Of a DNA stretch of 64,000 nt, positions 36,090 to 45,105 are shown piece by piece (position 1 is the first letter of the stretch; the number at the start of each line of letters is the position of its first letter). Source of the DNA: Ktedonobacter racemifer DSM 44963 (GTDB lineage: Bacteria > Chloroflexota > Ktedonobacteria > Ktedonobacterales > Ktedonobacteraceae); contig NZ_ADVG01000004.1 in assembly GCF_000178855.1 (NCBI RefSeq), forward strand, positions 2,170,001 to 2,234,000. Reading direction: 5' to 3'. The position numbers were made by a program, and so were the translations under genes. The notes under the pieces were generated by a model, which was given only the letters and a program-made list of their open reading frames with translations, searched no databases and was not told the DNA's origin.

Positions 36090-37145
36090 ATGACGACGAT
36101 AGCCGTGCTGGGGGCGGGATGTAGCGGGCTGGCGGCAGCGCATGTTTTGCAGGATGCGGGCTGGCAGGTGACGCTCTTTGAGAAGAGCCGGGACGTGGGT
36201 GGGCGTGCCGCGACACGCAGCCGCGAGGGCTTTATCTACGATCATGGCGCACAGTACATCAAGCCGGGAGCACCTGCCTCGATCTCCTGGATTACGGGGC
36301 GCTTTCGTACCCCTGATCTTATCGATATCGAGAAACCAGTCTGGGTCTTCAACGGGCAGGGAGAGATCCAGGAGGGCGACGCCGAGCAAAACGCCGAGGA
36401 GAAGTGGACCTATCGCAGCGGCCTGGCTACGTTGGCCAAACAGATGGCCAGGGGACTCGACATTCATCTGGAGACACGTATCGATCATATCCGGAAGACC
36501 CCTCAGGGCTGGTGGCTTACACCTGAACACGGAGCAGAGCAAGGCCCTTTCTCCAGGCTTCTCATAACATTTCCCCTTCCCCAGGCCCAAGAACTGCTAG
36601 AGAAGAGTCAATTAGAGCCTGGCTTGCAGGGGGCCATAGTGGCCCAACTGGGTGCAGCAACTTACCGACCACTGCTCTCCATTATGCTTGGGTATCGTCC
36701 TATGCCACAACGGCGCCCATACTATGCCCTGGTCAATATCGACAAGGCCCACCCTATCTCCTGGCTAGCCTGGGAACATGAGAAAGCGCAAGAGCGCGTT
36801 CCCTCGGGCGCGGGACTCCTTATTGCCCAGATGGCCCCTGATTATAGCCGTGAGCAATGGGAGAGAGAGGACTCGGAGTTGGTGCGAGAGAGCGCAGCCA
36901 TGGTGGCGCAACTGGTGCAGGAAGAGGGGTTAGCAACCCCCATCTTTAGCGATGTCCAGCGCTGGCGCTATGCCCTGCCTGACCAGAAAGCCGATAGCGA
37001 GCAGTTGCACGCGCTTACCCTGCCAGCGGGACTGGCTTTCTGCGGTGATGGCTTCGTTGGTGGTCGCGTCCATCGTGCGCTCGAACACGGAATACAGGTC
37101 GCCCAACAATTGCTCTATCCCAAAAGTAGCCGCGTACACCAGTAG
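36090..37145 (+). CDS. Renalase-like FAD-dependent amine oxidase-fold protein
   Basis: 351 residues. FAD site IAVLGAGCSGLAAAHVLQ, then LFEKSRDVGGRAATR and YDHGAQYIK, as in renalase-like NAD(P)H-oxidising flavoproteins. The closing GLAFCGDGFVGGRVHRALEHG is the second FAD contact. The substrate is unknown. It is 153 bp before the glycosyltransferase on the same strand and may share its pathway. Confidence 0.82.
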   Translation: MTTIAVLGAGCSGLAAAHVLQDAGWQVTLFEKSRDVGGRAATRSREGFIYDHGAQYIKPGAPASISWITGRFRTPDLIDIEKPVWVFNGQGEIQEGDAEQNAEEKWTYRSGLATLAKQMARGLDIHLETRIDHIRKTPQGWWLTPEHGAEQGPFSRLLITFPLPQAQELLEKSQLEPGLQGAIVAQLGAATYRPLLSIMLGYRPMPQRRPYYALVNIDKAHPISWLAWEHEKAQERVPSGAGLLIAQMAPDYSREQWEREDSELVRESAAMVAQLVQEEGLATPIFSDVQRWRYALPDQKADSEQLHALTLPAGLAFCGDGFVGGRVHRALEHGIQVAQQLLYPKSSRVHQ

Positions 37146-37298
37146 CGGCGTCATAGAGAGGGAAGTGACATATATACTACTTATCCACTACTTATCCGAA
37201 AACCTGAGCGCGCCTGTCCCCGAATGGGGAAGCGCTAGGCATGCGAGTGACGTTGGGTTTCGGAATAAGATCACAGTGAGGAATAGAGGAAACCAACG

Positions 37299-38456
37299 TT
37301 GGGCAAAGGATATCCCTTTCAACTGATAACGTCTGTGCAACTATTTTTTGCGGTCCGCGTGGTATGGCGTATGGCAAAGGGAGGCGGCGGGAAACGTCTT
37401 CAGGCGCGGGAGACAGCACAGGCAACTGGAGAACAGGTAGCCGTTATTGTGCCTGTCCTGAATGAATATACACGCCTGGCACCTTGCCTGGAAGGGCTAA
37501 TGGTGCAGGGAAGCGAGGTTTGCGAGATCCTGGTTGTCGATGGAGGTTCGACCGATGGCACACAACAACTTGTGACTGCCTATGCCCAGCGCGACACGCG
37601 TATCCGCCTTATTGACGCCAGCCCCATTCCCGAGGATTGGAACGGCAAGGTCTGGGGGCTGCAAACAGGCTGGAAAGCTGTAGTACCTACAACCAATAAC
37701 TGGGTATTAATTATAGATGCGGATGCTCGCACAAAGCCGCTACTTGCCTCAACGTTACTGGAGCATGCCAGGTCGGCCCAGCTCGATGGGCTGAGCGTGG
37801 CGACGCAACAGGAATTGGGAAGCATTGGCGAAGGGCTTGTACATCCCGCTCTGCTGACGACGCTGGTCTACCGCTTTGGCGCCCCCGGGAGAGAATTCCA
37901 ACGTGTGCAAGACGTTCAGGCTAACGGCCAGTGCTTTCTCTTCAGACGCACAGCCCTGGCGCGCTATGATGGATTTGCCAGCACTCGTTTCTCGGTCAGT
38001 GAAGATGTTACTATGGCGCGGATGCTGGTACGCGATGGGTATCGCGTTGGCTTCTATGAGGCAGACGACCTGGTATCAGTAAAGATGTATGAGAACTGGC
38101 GTGAGGCCTGGCAGAATTGGACACGCTCGCTCCCCCTGCACGATCATTTCTCGGGGACGCAGACAGCTCTTGGCTGGTTGGAAATTCTCCTGGTGCAGGC
38201 TCTACCTCTCCCACTCTTACTTTGCCTCCTCTTCCTCCGCACGCGCGATTGGCGTATACTAACGGCAAATGGAGTCCTGGTAGCGATGCGCCTGGGAGTC
38301 CTGGTGGGAACGGCGCGTGCTTATCCAAGGCGTCCGTGGTCATACTGGTTCTCGCCGTTGTGTGACCTGCTGGTAGCCATGCAACTGGGCAGGATGGCTT
38401 TGAGACGTAAGCATACCTGGCGTGGTCGGACCGTCATACGCAGAGGTTCTCTATGA
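37299..38456 (+). CDS. Family 2 glycosyltransferase, CrtQ-like
   Basis: 385 residues. The GT-A core has VAVIVPVLNEYTRL, VVDGGSTDGTQ, then the metal site LIIDADA and a later Q..RW-like SEDVTMARML. Two or three C-terminal membrane helices follow. The layout resembles CrtQ, which glucosylates carotenoid acids, and hopanoid or lipid transferases. The start is TTG with AGAGGA 9 nt upstream. It overlaps the acyltransferase by 4 bp, so sugar addition followed by acylation of the same lipid is likely, as in staphyloxanthin. Confidence 0.8.
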   Translation: MGKGYPFQLITSVQLFFAVRVVWRMAKGGGGKRLQARETAQATGEQVAVIVPVLNEYTRLAPCLEGLMVQGSEVCEILVVDGGSTDGTQQLVTAYAQRDTRIRLIDASPIPEDWNGKVWGLQTGWKAVVPTTNNWVLIIDADARTKPLLASTLLEHARSAQLDGLSVATQQELGSIGEGLVHPALLTTLVYRFGAPGREFQRVQDVQANGQCFLFRRTALARYDGFASTRFSVSEDVTMARMLVRDGYRVGFYEADDLVSVKMYENWREAWQNWTRSLPLHDHFSGTQTALGWLEILLVQALPLPLLLCLLFLRTRDWRILTANGVLVAMRLGVLVGTARAYPRRPWSYWFSPLCDLLVAMQLGRMALRRKHTWRGRTVIRRGSL

Positions 38457-39295
38457 GTTCATTGTGGTACTCTATAACAGTCGCTCCCGAGTTAGGAATT
38501 GTGCTTGGCCTGACCCCTGTTATGCTTGTGCGTCAGCGTTCTAAGAAAGAGAAACAGAGCGGGCACGCCCCTGACCGGCCCCCATTTGTTGTGCGTGTCA
38601 TTCGGGCTATCTCGCAGTATGTCCTCCAAATAGGTTGCTGGCTTATCACCACCGCAGGAACCAGGATAACGGTGGAGGGGCTTGAGAACCTTCCAGAGAA
38701 GGGGCCACTCCTGATCGCAGCCAGGCACTATCATCACCTGTATGATGGCTGCATCCTCTTGCGCTGTATCCCCAGGCGCATGCATATTTTTGTGGCGCTG
38801 GATTGGATACGCACGCGCTGGCAACGCGCGCTCATGGAGTGGGCATGTACCACCCTCAGCTGGCCAACGGTCTTACGTACCGAACGACTCTTCGTAACCA
38901 CAGATGGTCAGGAAGGAGAGAGTATTTTCCGAGTTGACGAGGTGAAGAAATATCTGAGAAACGCAGTCAAGGACGCGATGCTGCTCCTGCGCCATGGAAA
39001 GGGACTGGTAATCTTCCCCGAGGCCTACCCAAATGTCGATCCCGATCCTAATCCTAAAGATCGTGGCGTCTCTTTTCTCCCCTTCCGGGCGGGCTTTGTG
39101 CGCCTGGTGGAACTGGCGGAGCGGGACGAGCAGGCGAGGGTTGCCATTGTTCCCACAGGCTTTTGCTATACGCCTGGCAAGCGGCGCTGGCAGGTGACAC
39201 TGCGCCTGGGTACGCCGCTCTACCGGAAGGACTATGAAGACGCCACCGCCCTTGCAAGCGCGATTGAGGAGCGTGTACAGGAACTTTCCCACTAA
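38453..39295 (+). CDS. PlsC-like membrane acyltransferase
   Basis: 280 residues. It has a hydrophobic N-terminus, then the acyltransferase motifs: a variant of HX4D (ARHYHHLYDG) and VIFPEAYPN for the acceptor site. It transfers acyl groups to a hydroxyl of a lipid or glycolipid. Coupling (ATGA) to the CrtQ-like gene suggests it caps the sugar. Exact substrate unknown. Confidence 0.8.
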   Translation: MSSLWYSITVAPELGIVLGLTPVMLVRQRSKKEKQSGHAPDRPPFVVRVIRAISQYVLQIGCWLITTAGTRITVEGLENLPEKGPLLIAARHYHHLYDGCILLRCIPRRMHIFVALDWIRTRWQRALMEWACTTLSWPTVLRTERLFVTTDGQEGESIFRVDEVKKYLRNAVKDAMLLLRHGKGLVIFPEAYPNVDPDPNPKDRGVSFLPFRAGFVRLVELAERDEQARVAIVPTGFCYTPGKRRWQVTLRLGTPLYRKDYEDATALASAIEERVQELSH

Positions 39296-39312
39296 AAAGA
39301 GGACTGATCTTG

Positions 39313-40191
39313 TTACTGGTCTAGGGACGCGCCGCTTCCACGGGTCCCGTGCCCTTGCGCCAGTAGCTGACGAATTTTCTCCCCTGTCTCCCCTTCTTTG
39401 ATGGGCGTATACACAACCACCTTCAAATCTGGCTCATCGTACATCTGAAACATGAGATGCTCAAAAGCCAGGATACCCGCCTGGGGATGTTTGAGCACCT
39501 TTTGACCCTCTGGCCCTCGTAGCACCTCGTGATCGGACCACCAAGCGCGAAATTCGGGGCTAATGGTTTGCAAAGCGGCAATTAATTCCGTCATCCATGG
39601 ATCGCCGGGAAAACGTCCATAGCTCGTCCGAAATTGTGCCAGAATGCGGCGTGCGTGTTTGTCCCAATCTACTATTCGTTGGCGATGAGAGGCAGAGGCA
39701 AAGGTGAGCCAGAGAACGTTGCGCTCACGTGACGTCATATGAGGAAAATCGTACAGCACAACGCGTGCAGCATCATTCCAGGCAACAATATCCCAGCGCG
39801 GCCCGATAGCGAAGGCTGGACTGAGGTCAAGATGATCAAGAAAATGCTGCAAGGTCGCGCTGACCGTCTCGCGCAGTGGAGTTCCCTCTGGAGGTGGCTG
39901 CTGATGAGCCAGAAAGAAGAGATGCTCGCGCTCGTTAGCATCCAGTTGGAGGGCTTGAACCAGACTTTCGAGCACCTGAATTGAAACGCTGATTGGGCGT
40001 CCCTGTTCTAGCCAGGTATACCAATCCACGCTTACGCCCGCCAGTTGCGCCACCTCTGCGCGTCTCAAGCCGGGCGTCCTCCGCCTCTCCCCACGTGGCA
40101 AGCCAACCAGTTCAGGAGCAATCCGTCCCCTTCTGGTGCGCAAAAAATCTCCGAGTTCCTGTACGCGTAATTGCTCCTGCTGGCTTGCCAT
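39313..40191 (-). CDS. XRE regulator with MmyB-like ligand domain
   Basis: 292 residues. TPGLRRAEVAQLAGVSVDWYTWLEQGR is the HTH, split here at 20 residues for length: the helices are around residues 45-75. A C-terminal MmyB-type domain follows (ATLQHFLDHLDLSPAFAIG), which binds lipids or other small molecules in relatives. The start at 40191 has GGGAG 5 nt upstream; longer frames lack one. Divergent from the SDR gene, with a palindrome between them. It probably represses or activates that gene. Confidence 0.88.
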   Translation of the reverse strand: MASQQEQLRVQELGDFLRTRRGRIAPELVGLPRGERRRTPGLRRAEVAQLAGVSVDWYTWLEQGRPISVSIQVLESLVQALQLDANEREHLFFLAHQQPPPEGTPLRETVSATLQHFLDHLDLSPAFAIGPRWDIVAWNDAARVVLYDFPHMTSRERNVLWLTFASASHRQRIVDWDKHARRILAQFRTSYGRFPGDPWMTELIAALQTISPEFRAWWSDHEVLRGPEGQKVLKHPQAGILAFEHLMFQMYDEPDLKVVVYTPIKEGETGEKIRQLLAQGHGTRGSGASLDQ

Positions 40192-40218
40192 GACTGCTCC
40201 CTTTAGCTGTTGATGTTC

Positions 40219-40239
40219 CATAGGAGTCCCACTCCTATG
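40219..40239. promoter_or_regulatory. Palindromic operator between MmyB regulator and SDR
   Basis: CATAGGAGT and ACTCCTATG form perfect 9-bp arms around CCC. It lies 28 bp from the regulator start and 101 bp from the SDR start, where it could serve both. Binding is inferred. Confidence 0.6.
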
Positions 40240-40340
40240 ATAAACGCTCGTCTGGTTCAAGAATACTTTTCATTATACACTTTCGCTGGGTTGAGGACGA
40301 GGTTTACTGACCCAGGACGATATATCAAGGAGACAACAAT

Positions 40341-41069
40341 ATGGATATCAGCGGAAATACAATCATTGTGGTGGGGGGGAGCTCTGGTATGGGATTTGGC
40401 GTCGCTCAGGCTGCCCTGGCGAAAGGGGCTAAAGTGGTCATCGTGGGACGTTCTCCAGAGCGACTGGCCCAGGCTACTGAGGACCTGGCGGGTGGGGAGC
40501 GTGTAAAGTCGATCTCAGCCGATGTCACGCGTGAAGATGAGGTGCGCCACCTGTTTGAGGTTGCCGGGAGCTTCGATCATCTTTTTGTCTCGGCTGCCTC
40601 TCATCTCGCTTACCAGCCAATTCGTGACTTTGATCTAGAGGCTGCGCGCAAGACTATCGACGCAAAGCTTATCGCGGCGCTACTGCTCTCGAAATATGCC
40701 TCGCGACAGATCAACGGACATGGCTCGATTACCTTTACGGCTGGAATCGCTGCTGAGCGCCCAATGGCAACAGCCGCGCTTGTGGCAGCAGTCAATGGTG
40801 GGCTCTTCTCGTTTACCTATGCCCTGGCCATTGGCCTGGCGCCAGTACGCGTCAATACCATCTCCCCCGGCTGGATTGATACACCAATCTGGGAAACATC
40901 GGCCCTAGCAGCCAACAAGTCTGCCCGTTTTGAGCAGATGGCGCAGCGTCTGCCAGCAGGCCGTATTGGTCGCCCCTCGGACATCGGTCACGCAGCCATC
41001 TTCCTGATGGAAAACGAGTTTACAACTGCGACTGTTTTGCCTGTAGATGGTGGCCATCGACTGGTGTGA
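40341..41069 (+). CDS. Atypical short-chain dehydrogenase lacking the YxxxK pair
   Basis: 242 residues with the NADP-binding GGSSGMGFG, ISADVTRED and SAASH strands, and the PVDGGHRLV end of classical SDRs. At the catalytic place the chain reads AALVAAVNGG instead of YxxxK, so neither the Tyr nor the Lys is there. It may bind a nucleotide without normal redox catalysis, or use other residues. It is divergent from an MmyB-type regulator, a pairing common for SDRs. Confidence 0.85.
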   Translation: MDISGNTIIVVGGSSGMGFGVAQAALAKGAKVVIVGRSPERLAQATEDLAGGERVKSISADVTREDEVRHLFEVAGSFDHLFVSAASHLAYQPIRDFDLEAARKTIDAKLIAALLLSKYASRQINGHGSITFTAGIAAERPMATAALVAAVNGGLFSFTYALAIGLAPVRVNTISPGWIDTPIWETSALAANKSARFEQMAQRLPAGRIGRPSDIGHAAIFLMENEFTTATVLPVDGGHRLV

Positions 41070-41099
41070 GGTCTCTCTCTTCGCATCCCTTTGAGCATC

Positions 41100-41170
41100 G
41101 CAGGCGCTACTCACTATAGAAAAGAGAGAGGGCAAAGTCCTCTCTCTTTTCTATAGTGAGTAGCGCCTGC
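41100..41170. terminator. 34-bp hairpin between convergent SDR and rhodopsin genes
   Basis: Arms 41100-41133 and 41137-41170 with one G-U and an AAA loop. It fills the gap between the SDR stop (41069) and the rhodopsin stop (41185). Confidence 0.65.
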
Positions 41171-41184
41171 ACATAATATGTTCT

Positions 41185-41913
41185 TTACCACTGTGCGGCT
41201 ACACTATTGATAGGAGCGGTCTCCTGATCCGCCTCGAGGAGGACACTCGGCTTGCTCAGAAGGACAAAGCCGAAGGCACCTTTGGCCAGGATGTCAAGAA
41301 CCGCATACAGAACGACTTCAGGCAAGAGAGAGATGACGCCGAAGCCCTCGGTACCCAGGATCCAGACGATGGGGTAACAGACCCAGAGCGCGATGAGCAT
41401 AATCGACAGTGTGCTATAGTGGCGCTGCACTGGTTCACTGCGTACGTTTGCTTCTGGAGTAAGTTTGACTACAATAAAGTAGAGTACGGCCAGGAAGCCC
41501 GCACAGCTTACAGCAAAGAACGCCCAGCGGAAGTTGCTGCGAATAAGCGAGGCACCCAGTCCTGAAACAATCATGTATACATCAGCAGCAATCATGGTGC
41601 CGATGACAGCAAAGCGGCTGGGGAAATTACGTGGTAAGGCAATCAAGGCCAGGTTCATGAGCAGGAGCGGCGTAGTAATTACCCAGTCAATGTAGCGACC
41701 AAAGAGGATGACTCTCCCGTTCTGTCCGATGCCACCATAACCGCTCGCCATGGTCATATATAGGGTGGCCGCGATCAACGTAATCAGGGCGGTGAGGTAG
41801 TAAAAGTGTTTGATTTCGGTACGCGCGCGAAATGAGCGGTAGGTAAAGACGAGTGTACAAAGGATCATGAGGAGCGACGTGACCCATAAGACGGTCACTG
41901 TAGCAGAATTCAT
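41185..41913 (-). CDS. Bacteriorhodopsin-like microbial rhodopsin (D-T-N motif)
   Basis: 242 residues, seven helices. Helix C reads GRYIDWVITTPLLLMN, matching bacteriorhodopsin R82, D85, T89 and position 96, where Asn (N87 here) replaces the proton donor Asp. Helix F has WVCYPIVWILG. The proton-release pair E189/E199, the counter-ion D207 and the retinal lysine K211 (VLDILAK) are all present. It probably pumps protons with slow reprotonation, or acts as a sensor; no transducer gene is adjacent. AAAGGAG precedes the ATG. No retinal-forming dioxygenase gene is in the window. Confidence 0.93.
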   Translation of the reverse strand: MNSATVTVLWVTSLLMILCTLVFTYRSFRARTEIKHFYYLTALITLIAATLYMTMASGYGGIGQNGRVILFGRYIDWVITTPLLLMNLALIALPRNFPSRFAVIGTMIAADVYMIVSGLGASLIRSNFRWAFFAVSCAGFLAVLYFIVVKLTPEANVRSEPVQRHYSTLSIMLIALWVCYPIVWILGTEGFGVISLLPEVVLYAVLDILAKGAFGFVLLSKPSVLLEADQETAPINSVAAQW

Positions 41914-41927
41914 AGATCTTCTCCTTT

Positions 41928-41983
41928 GCGCATAGACGCGTTACGTATCGTACAACGATATACTTATTAAGCGCATATACGCG
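41928..41983. promoter_or_regulatory. Direct repeat upstream of the rhodopsin gene
   Basis: GCGCATAGACGCG (41928-41940) and GCGCATATACGCG (41971-41983) differ at one base and lie 43 bp apart, about four helical turns. The nearer copy abuts the ribosome site. Could bind a light- or carotenoid-responsive regulator; this is a guess. Confidence 0.4.
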
Positions 41984-42201
41984 ACTCTAGATGCCTATGA
42001 TGAGTCTGGCATAGCTCTAAAGCGGTGGTCACTTGCATTATAAAGCGACAAAAAAGCTGCACAACGCTGTCTCTTCTCTCAACCTGGTTGCATTTTCGTT
42101 CTGCCTGTGCTATATTCCGGCACCAGAGAGAGTAGTCAATGGGCGAATATATGGGGAGACAAAATCTACTTGCCAGAGGTATTGAGAGGAAGTAAAATAG
42201 C

Positions 42202-42744
42202 GTGAAAAGTCCGCAACATAGGTGGTGGCAACCGCTAGTGAGTATCTGTATTCTGATTGGGATGGTTGCACTGCTTGCCTGGGTACTGTATGTACCCTGG
42301 AATCGCACGCAGCAAGCACTCATCGATGGTACAACCCAGATGGGTCCCCTGGCAATCTTTGTTACGCCGACCGCCACACCAACCCAGATGAAGACGATGC
42401 CTACCCCTACCGCCAGCGTCACTCCTGATATGCCTGTCAAAATCTATTGCGAGGTGACGAAGACCCAGGTCATCGACCGCAGGCCAAAGTACGATAATTT
42501 TGACTATTTTATCTATGCGACCCTACTTATACGCCAGAACGACCTCTCCTACACACGCACAGGACAAATCATTCGCATGCAATGGCTTCCCACATCGACG
42601 CCCATCGCGTTAGGCAGCCTCAAAGATATCCATCAGGGCGCAGTCTTACAGATAAGCGGGGCAATGGATCCTACTCTACTGCTCCACGTCAACCAGGTAG
42701 CAGTACTGACCGGGCATGTCGCCGTCAAACCTCCAACATACTAA
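42202..42744 (+). CDS. Membrane-anchored protein of unknown function
   Basis: 180 residues. One N-terminal membrane helix (LVSICILIGMVALLAWVLYV), a Thr/Pro-rich linker (TPTATPTQMKTMPTPTAS) and a domain of about 105 residues rich in strands, with a single Cys. I do not recognise the domain. The start is GTG with AGAGGAAG upstream. It ends 16 bp before a palindromic repeat. Confidence 0.65.
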   Translation: MKSPQHRWWQPLVSICILIGMVALLAWVLYVPWNRTQQALIDGTTQMGPLAIFVTPTATPTQMKTMPTPTASVTPDMPVKIYCEVTKTQVIDRRPKYDNFDYFIYATLLIRQNDLSYTRTGQIIRMQWLPTSTPIALGSLKDIHQGAVLQISGAMDPTLLLHVNQVAVLTGHVAVKPPTY

Positions 42745-42760
42745 ACGAGTTGTAATAACA

Positions 42761-42860
42761 TGTAGGGTCCAGGCTGGCTTGGACTCCGAGTGAAGCGACC
42801 TTCCCGCACCTAAGTATCGACCTGGGGGCTGGGCGAGCCCAAGCCAGCCTGGACCCTACA
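42761..42860. repeat. TGTAGGGTCC palindromic repeat, copy 1
   Basis: 100 bp with perfect 20-bp arms at 42761-42780 and 42841-42860. The inner part (GGACTCCGAGTGAAGCGACC) resembles that of copy 4. It lies between convergent genes, and its right edge supplies the TAG stop of the amylase (42856-42858). Confidence 0.8.
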
Positions 42861-44784
42861 CGACAGGGGTGAATGCAGCCCCACTCTGTGCTGGCAGGGT
42901 AATCTCGATACCTTGCGCAGTGAGGCGTGCGTTTGCCCGTCCACACGTTGCCAGGAGGCATGTATATTCGCGGGCCTTGCCAGGTTTGGGGAGAAGCAAA
43001 GTCTGTTGTGTATTACTCAGGTTGAAGGTCACCAGGATATCGCCATAGATCAACGCATCCGCATCGATTGATGTTTGGGCATAGGCATAGGCTTTCTGTG
43101 CTACATTCAGGTGCATGGTACGGCGTTTTCCCTGCCGCAGAACTGGGAAGGCCTTCCTTATCTGAATAAGTGAGCGATAGAAGGAGAGCAGATCCTGGTT
43201 CCATTGTTCTGTAGTCCAGGGCATATCCTGACGAGCGAGGGCATCACCACCAGCCACCGCTCCAATATCTACGGAATGAGACATACCAACCTCAGTTCCA
43301 TAATAGATGACAGGTGTTGCGGTCAGGGTAAACTGGCAGAGAGCCGCCATTTTGAGGCGTTGGGTATCCTGGTTGGCCACAAAGAGGAAGCGGTTCATGT
43401 CATGGTTATCCAGGAAGCTCACACGCTCTGGCGCCTGCATCATAAATTGCTCATAGCTATAGAGGAATGTATCAAGCTTCTGGACATTCCAATCTTTGAT
43501 CCCAAAGGTGTGGCGTAAGGCAGAGGCGAGGGGGAAATCGAGCAGCCCATCCAGTTTACCGTGGAAGCGAGCCATGCTATCTGGTGTATCTGTCACCTCG
43601 CCTACCGTGATAGATTCAGGCGCGACCGCGCGTGTGACCTGGCGGAACTCGGTCCAGAAATCCATGCTATGCCCAATCGCGTGATCGAGACGAAAACCGT
43701 CTATTCCATAGTCTTTTAACCATGTGATGGCACTCTCAAAAATATAGCGGCGAGCACCCCGACTTTCGGTGCTAAATGAGGGAAGCGAGGGAACCATGTC
43801 GAGGAAGCTACGATAGTTGTCAGGCCAGGCGTAGAAGGTAAACCAGTCGGCAGATTCCGCATCCTGATTCTGCTGAGCCTCAAGGAAGGCGGGATGATGC
43901 CAGGAGACGTGACTGGGAACAAAATCCAGGATAACACGCATCCCCTGAGCATGGGCGCGTTGCGTCAGCTCTTTGACATCCTCATTTGTTCCCAGCCTGG
44001 GATCGACGGTATTAAAATCTATACCATCATAACGATGATAGGTCTCGGCCTGGTGAATTGGTGAGAGCCAGAGGCAGGTAACACCTAGATCCGCCAGATA
44101 GGGCAGAGCATCAATGACACCCTGTAGCGTTCCACCATGCAGCGCCTGGAGATCAGGATTATGCGGGAAGTCGCCACCTGGTTCGCTGGTGCGAAAACGA
44201 TCCACAAAGATCTGATAAATAATGCCATCCTGGGTCCATTGTGGAAAATGAGGCGCCTTCGCCTCAACAGTATAGGCAAAGGTGGTGACGGCGAGCAGAC
44301 CCCGCTGGCGGTACCAGTGCCCCTGCCCATCTTGCGCCCAGACATCTGGCTCTTCCTGGTATGAATGGCGATACCAGCCGCCAATGCGGTAGCGGACAAT
44401 GGTGTGTGCAGTCTGCGCGGGAAGAATGGCCCGCCAGCGTGTGAGGTAGCCCACCTGCGTCTCCCAATCGACTCGCACCTTTTCCAGTGGCAAGGTCATT
44501 GAGGAGGTATCTGGCAGACTTCCATCTGTGGTATAAAAGAGGACGCTACGCTCCAGGGGATAATTTTCACCACTCGTTGCCCAGATCTCCACAGCTTGAC
44601 CCGCCTGGGGAGCAGAAGGAATGAGAATATTGTCATGGCGAAACTGGTTCTGCTGAGCGAGAATGCGAGCTTCAATCTCAGGGACAGGTAAATCTCCGGG
44701 GGCGGAGGTAATATTATCGGTCATTTCTGTTACCGCCGACATTGGCGGTGTTTCATTCGTTACTTGCTCGGTCAGATCAGGCAT
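42856..44784 (-). CDS. GH13 alpha-amylase/neopullulanase-type glycosidase
   Basis: 642 residues from MPDLTEQ (AAGGAA 9 nt upstream; in-frame starts further up to 44853 are weaker). An N-terminal beta-sandwich module (about 60-180) comes before the GH13 barrel. Catalytic motifs: DGFRLDHA (nucleophile Asp), ITVGEVTD (acid/base Glu) and FLDNHDMNRF (third Asp). A C-terminal beta domain follows. It cuts alpha-glucans such as maltodextrin. No signal peptide is visible, so it is probably cytoplasmic. The stop is provided by the adjacent repeat. Confidence 0.92.
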   Translation of the reverse strand: MPDLTEQVTNETPPMSAVTEMTDNITSAPGDLPVPEIEARILAQQNQFRHDNILIPSAPQAGQAVEIWATSGENYPLERSVLFYTTDGSLPDTSSMTLPLEKVRVDWETQVGYLTRWRAILPAQTAHTIVRYRIGGWYRHSYQEEPDVWAQDGQGHWYRQRGLLAVTTFAYTVEAKAPHFPQWTQDGIIYQIFVDRFRTSEPGGDFPHNPDLQALHGGTLQGVIDALPYLADLGVTCLWLSPIHQAETYHRYDGIDFNTVDPRLGTNEDVKELTQRAHAQGMRVILDFVPSHVSWHHPAFLEAQQNQDAESADWFTFYAWPDNYRSFLDMVPSLPSFSTESRGARRYIFESAITWLKDYGIDGFRLDHAIGHSMDFWTEFRQVTRAVAPESITVGEVTDTPDSMARFHGKLDGLLDFPLASALRHTFGIKDWNVQKLDTFLYSYEQFMMQAPERVSFLDNHDMNRFLFVANQDTQRLKMAALCQFTLTATPVIYYGTEVGMSHSVDIGAVAGGDALARQDMPWTTEQWNQDLLSFYRSLIQIRKAFPVLRQGKRRTMHLNVAQKAYAYAQTSIDADALIYGDILVTFNLSNTQQTLLLPKPGKAREYTCLLATCGRANARLTAQGIEITLPAQSGAAFTPVV

Positions 44785-44972
44785 AACGCTGCGTTCCTTG
44801 AGAGCTATATTTAACAACACGTATTTGTTGACCATCCAACAATTGACAGTCAAACTATATACAAGAAACGCGGGAATGTCAACCCAAAACCGCGTGTTTG
44901 TGCGGGTCTCCTATTCCTCTTGCGCGCGCTCGTGAAACTCTCACCACGAGAAGTTGCTCTAATAAGATAGTG

Positions 44973-45013
44973 GTTATGTGGTGTGGTGCGCCCTGGCAGC
45001 CACACCACATAAC
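44973..45013. promoter_or_regulatory. 14-bp inverted repeat between divergent genes
   Basis: Arms 44973-44986 and 45000-45013 are perfect. Unlike the other hairpins here it lies between two gene starts (amylase, minus; TrhA, plus), so a terminator role is unlikely. It might be an operator or an RNA leader structure. Confidence 0.4.
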
Positions 45014-45105
45014 AGGCCGAGTGCCGCAGGCGCGAGGGGGCAAACCAACAGCTTGTACATTGGATTACATACGTAGAAGATAGAACATAAGGATGTGCTA
45101 ATAAC

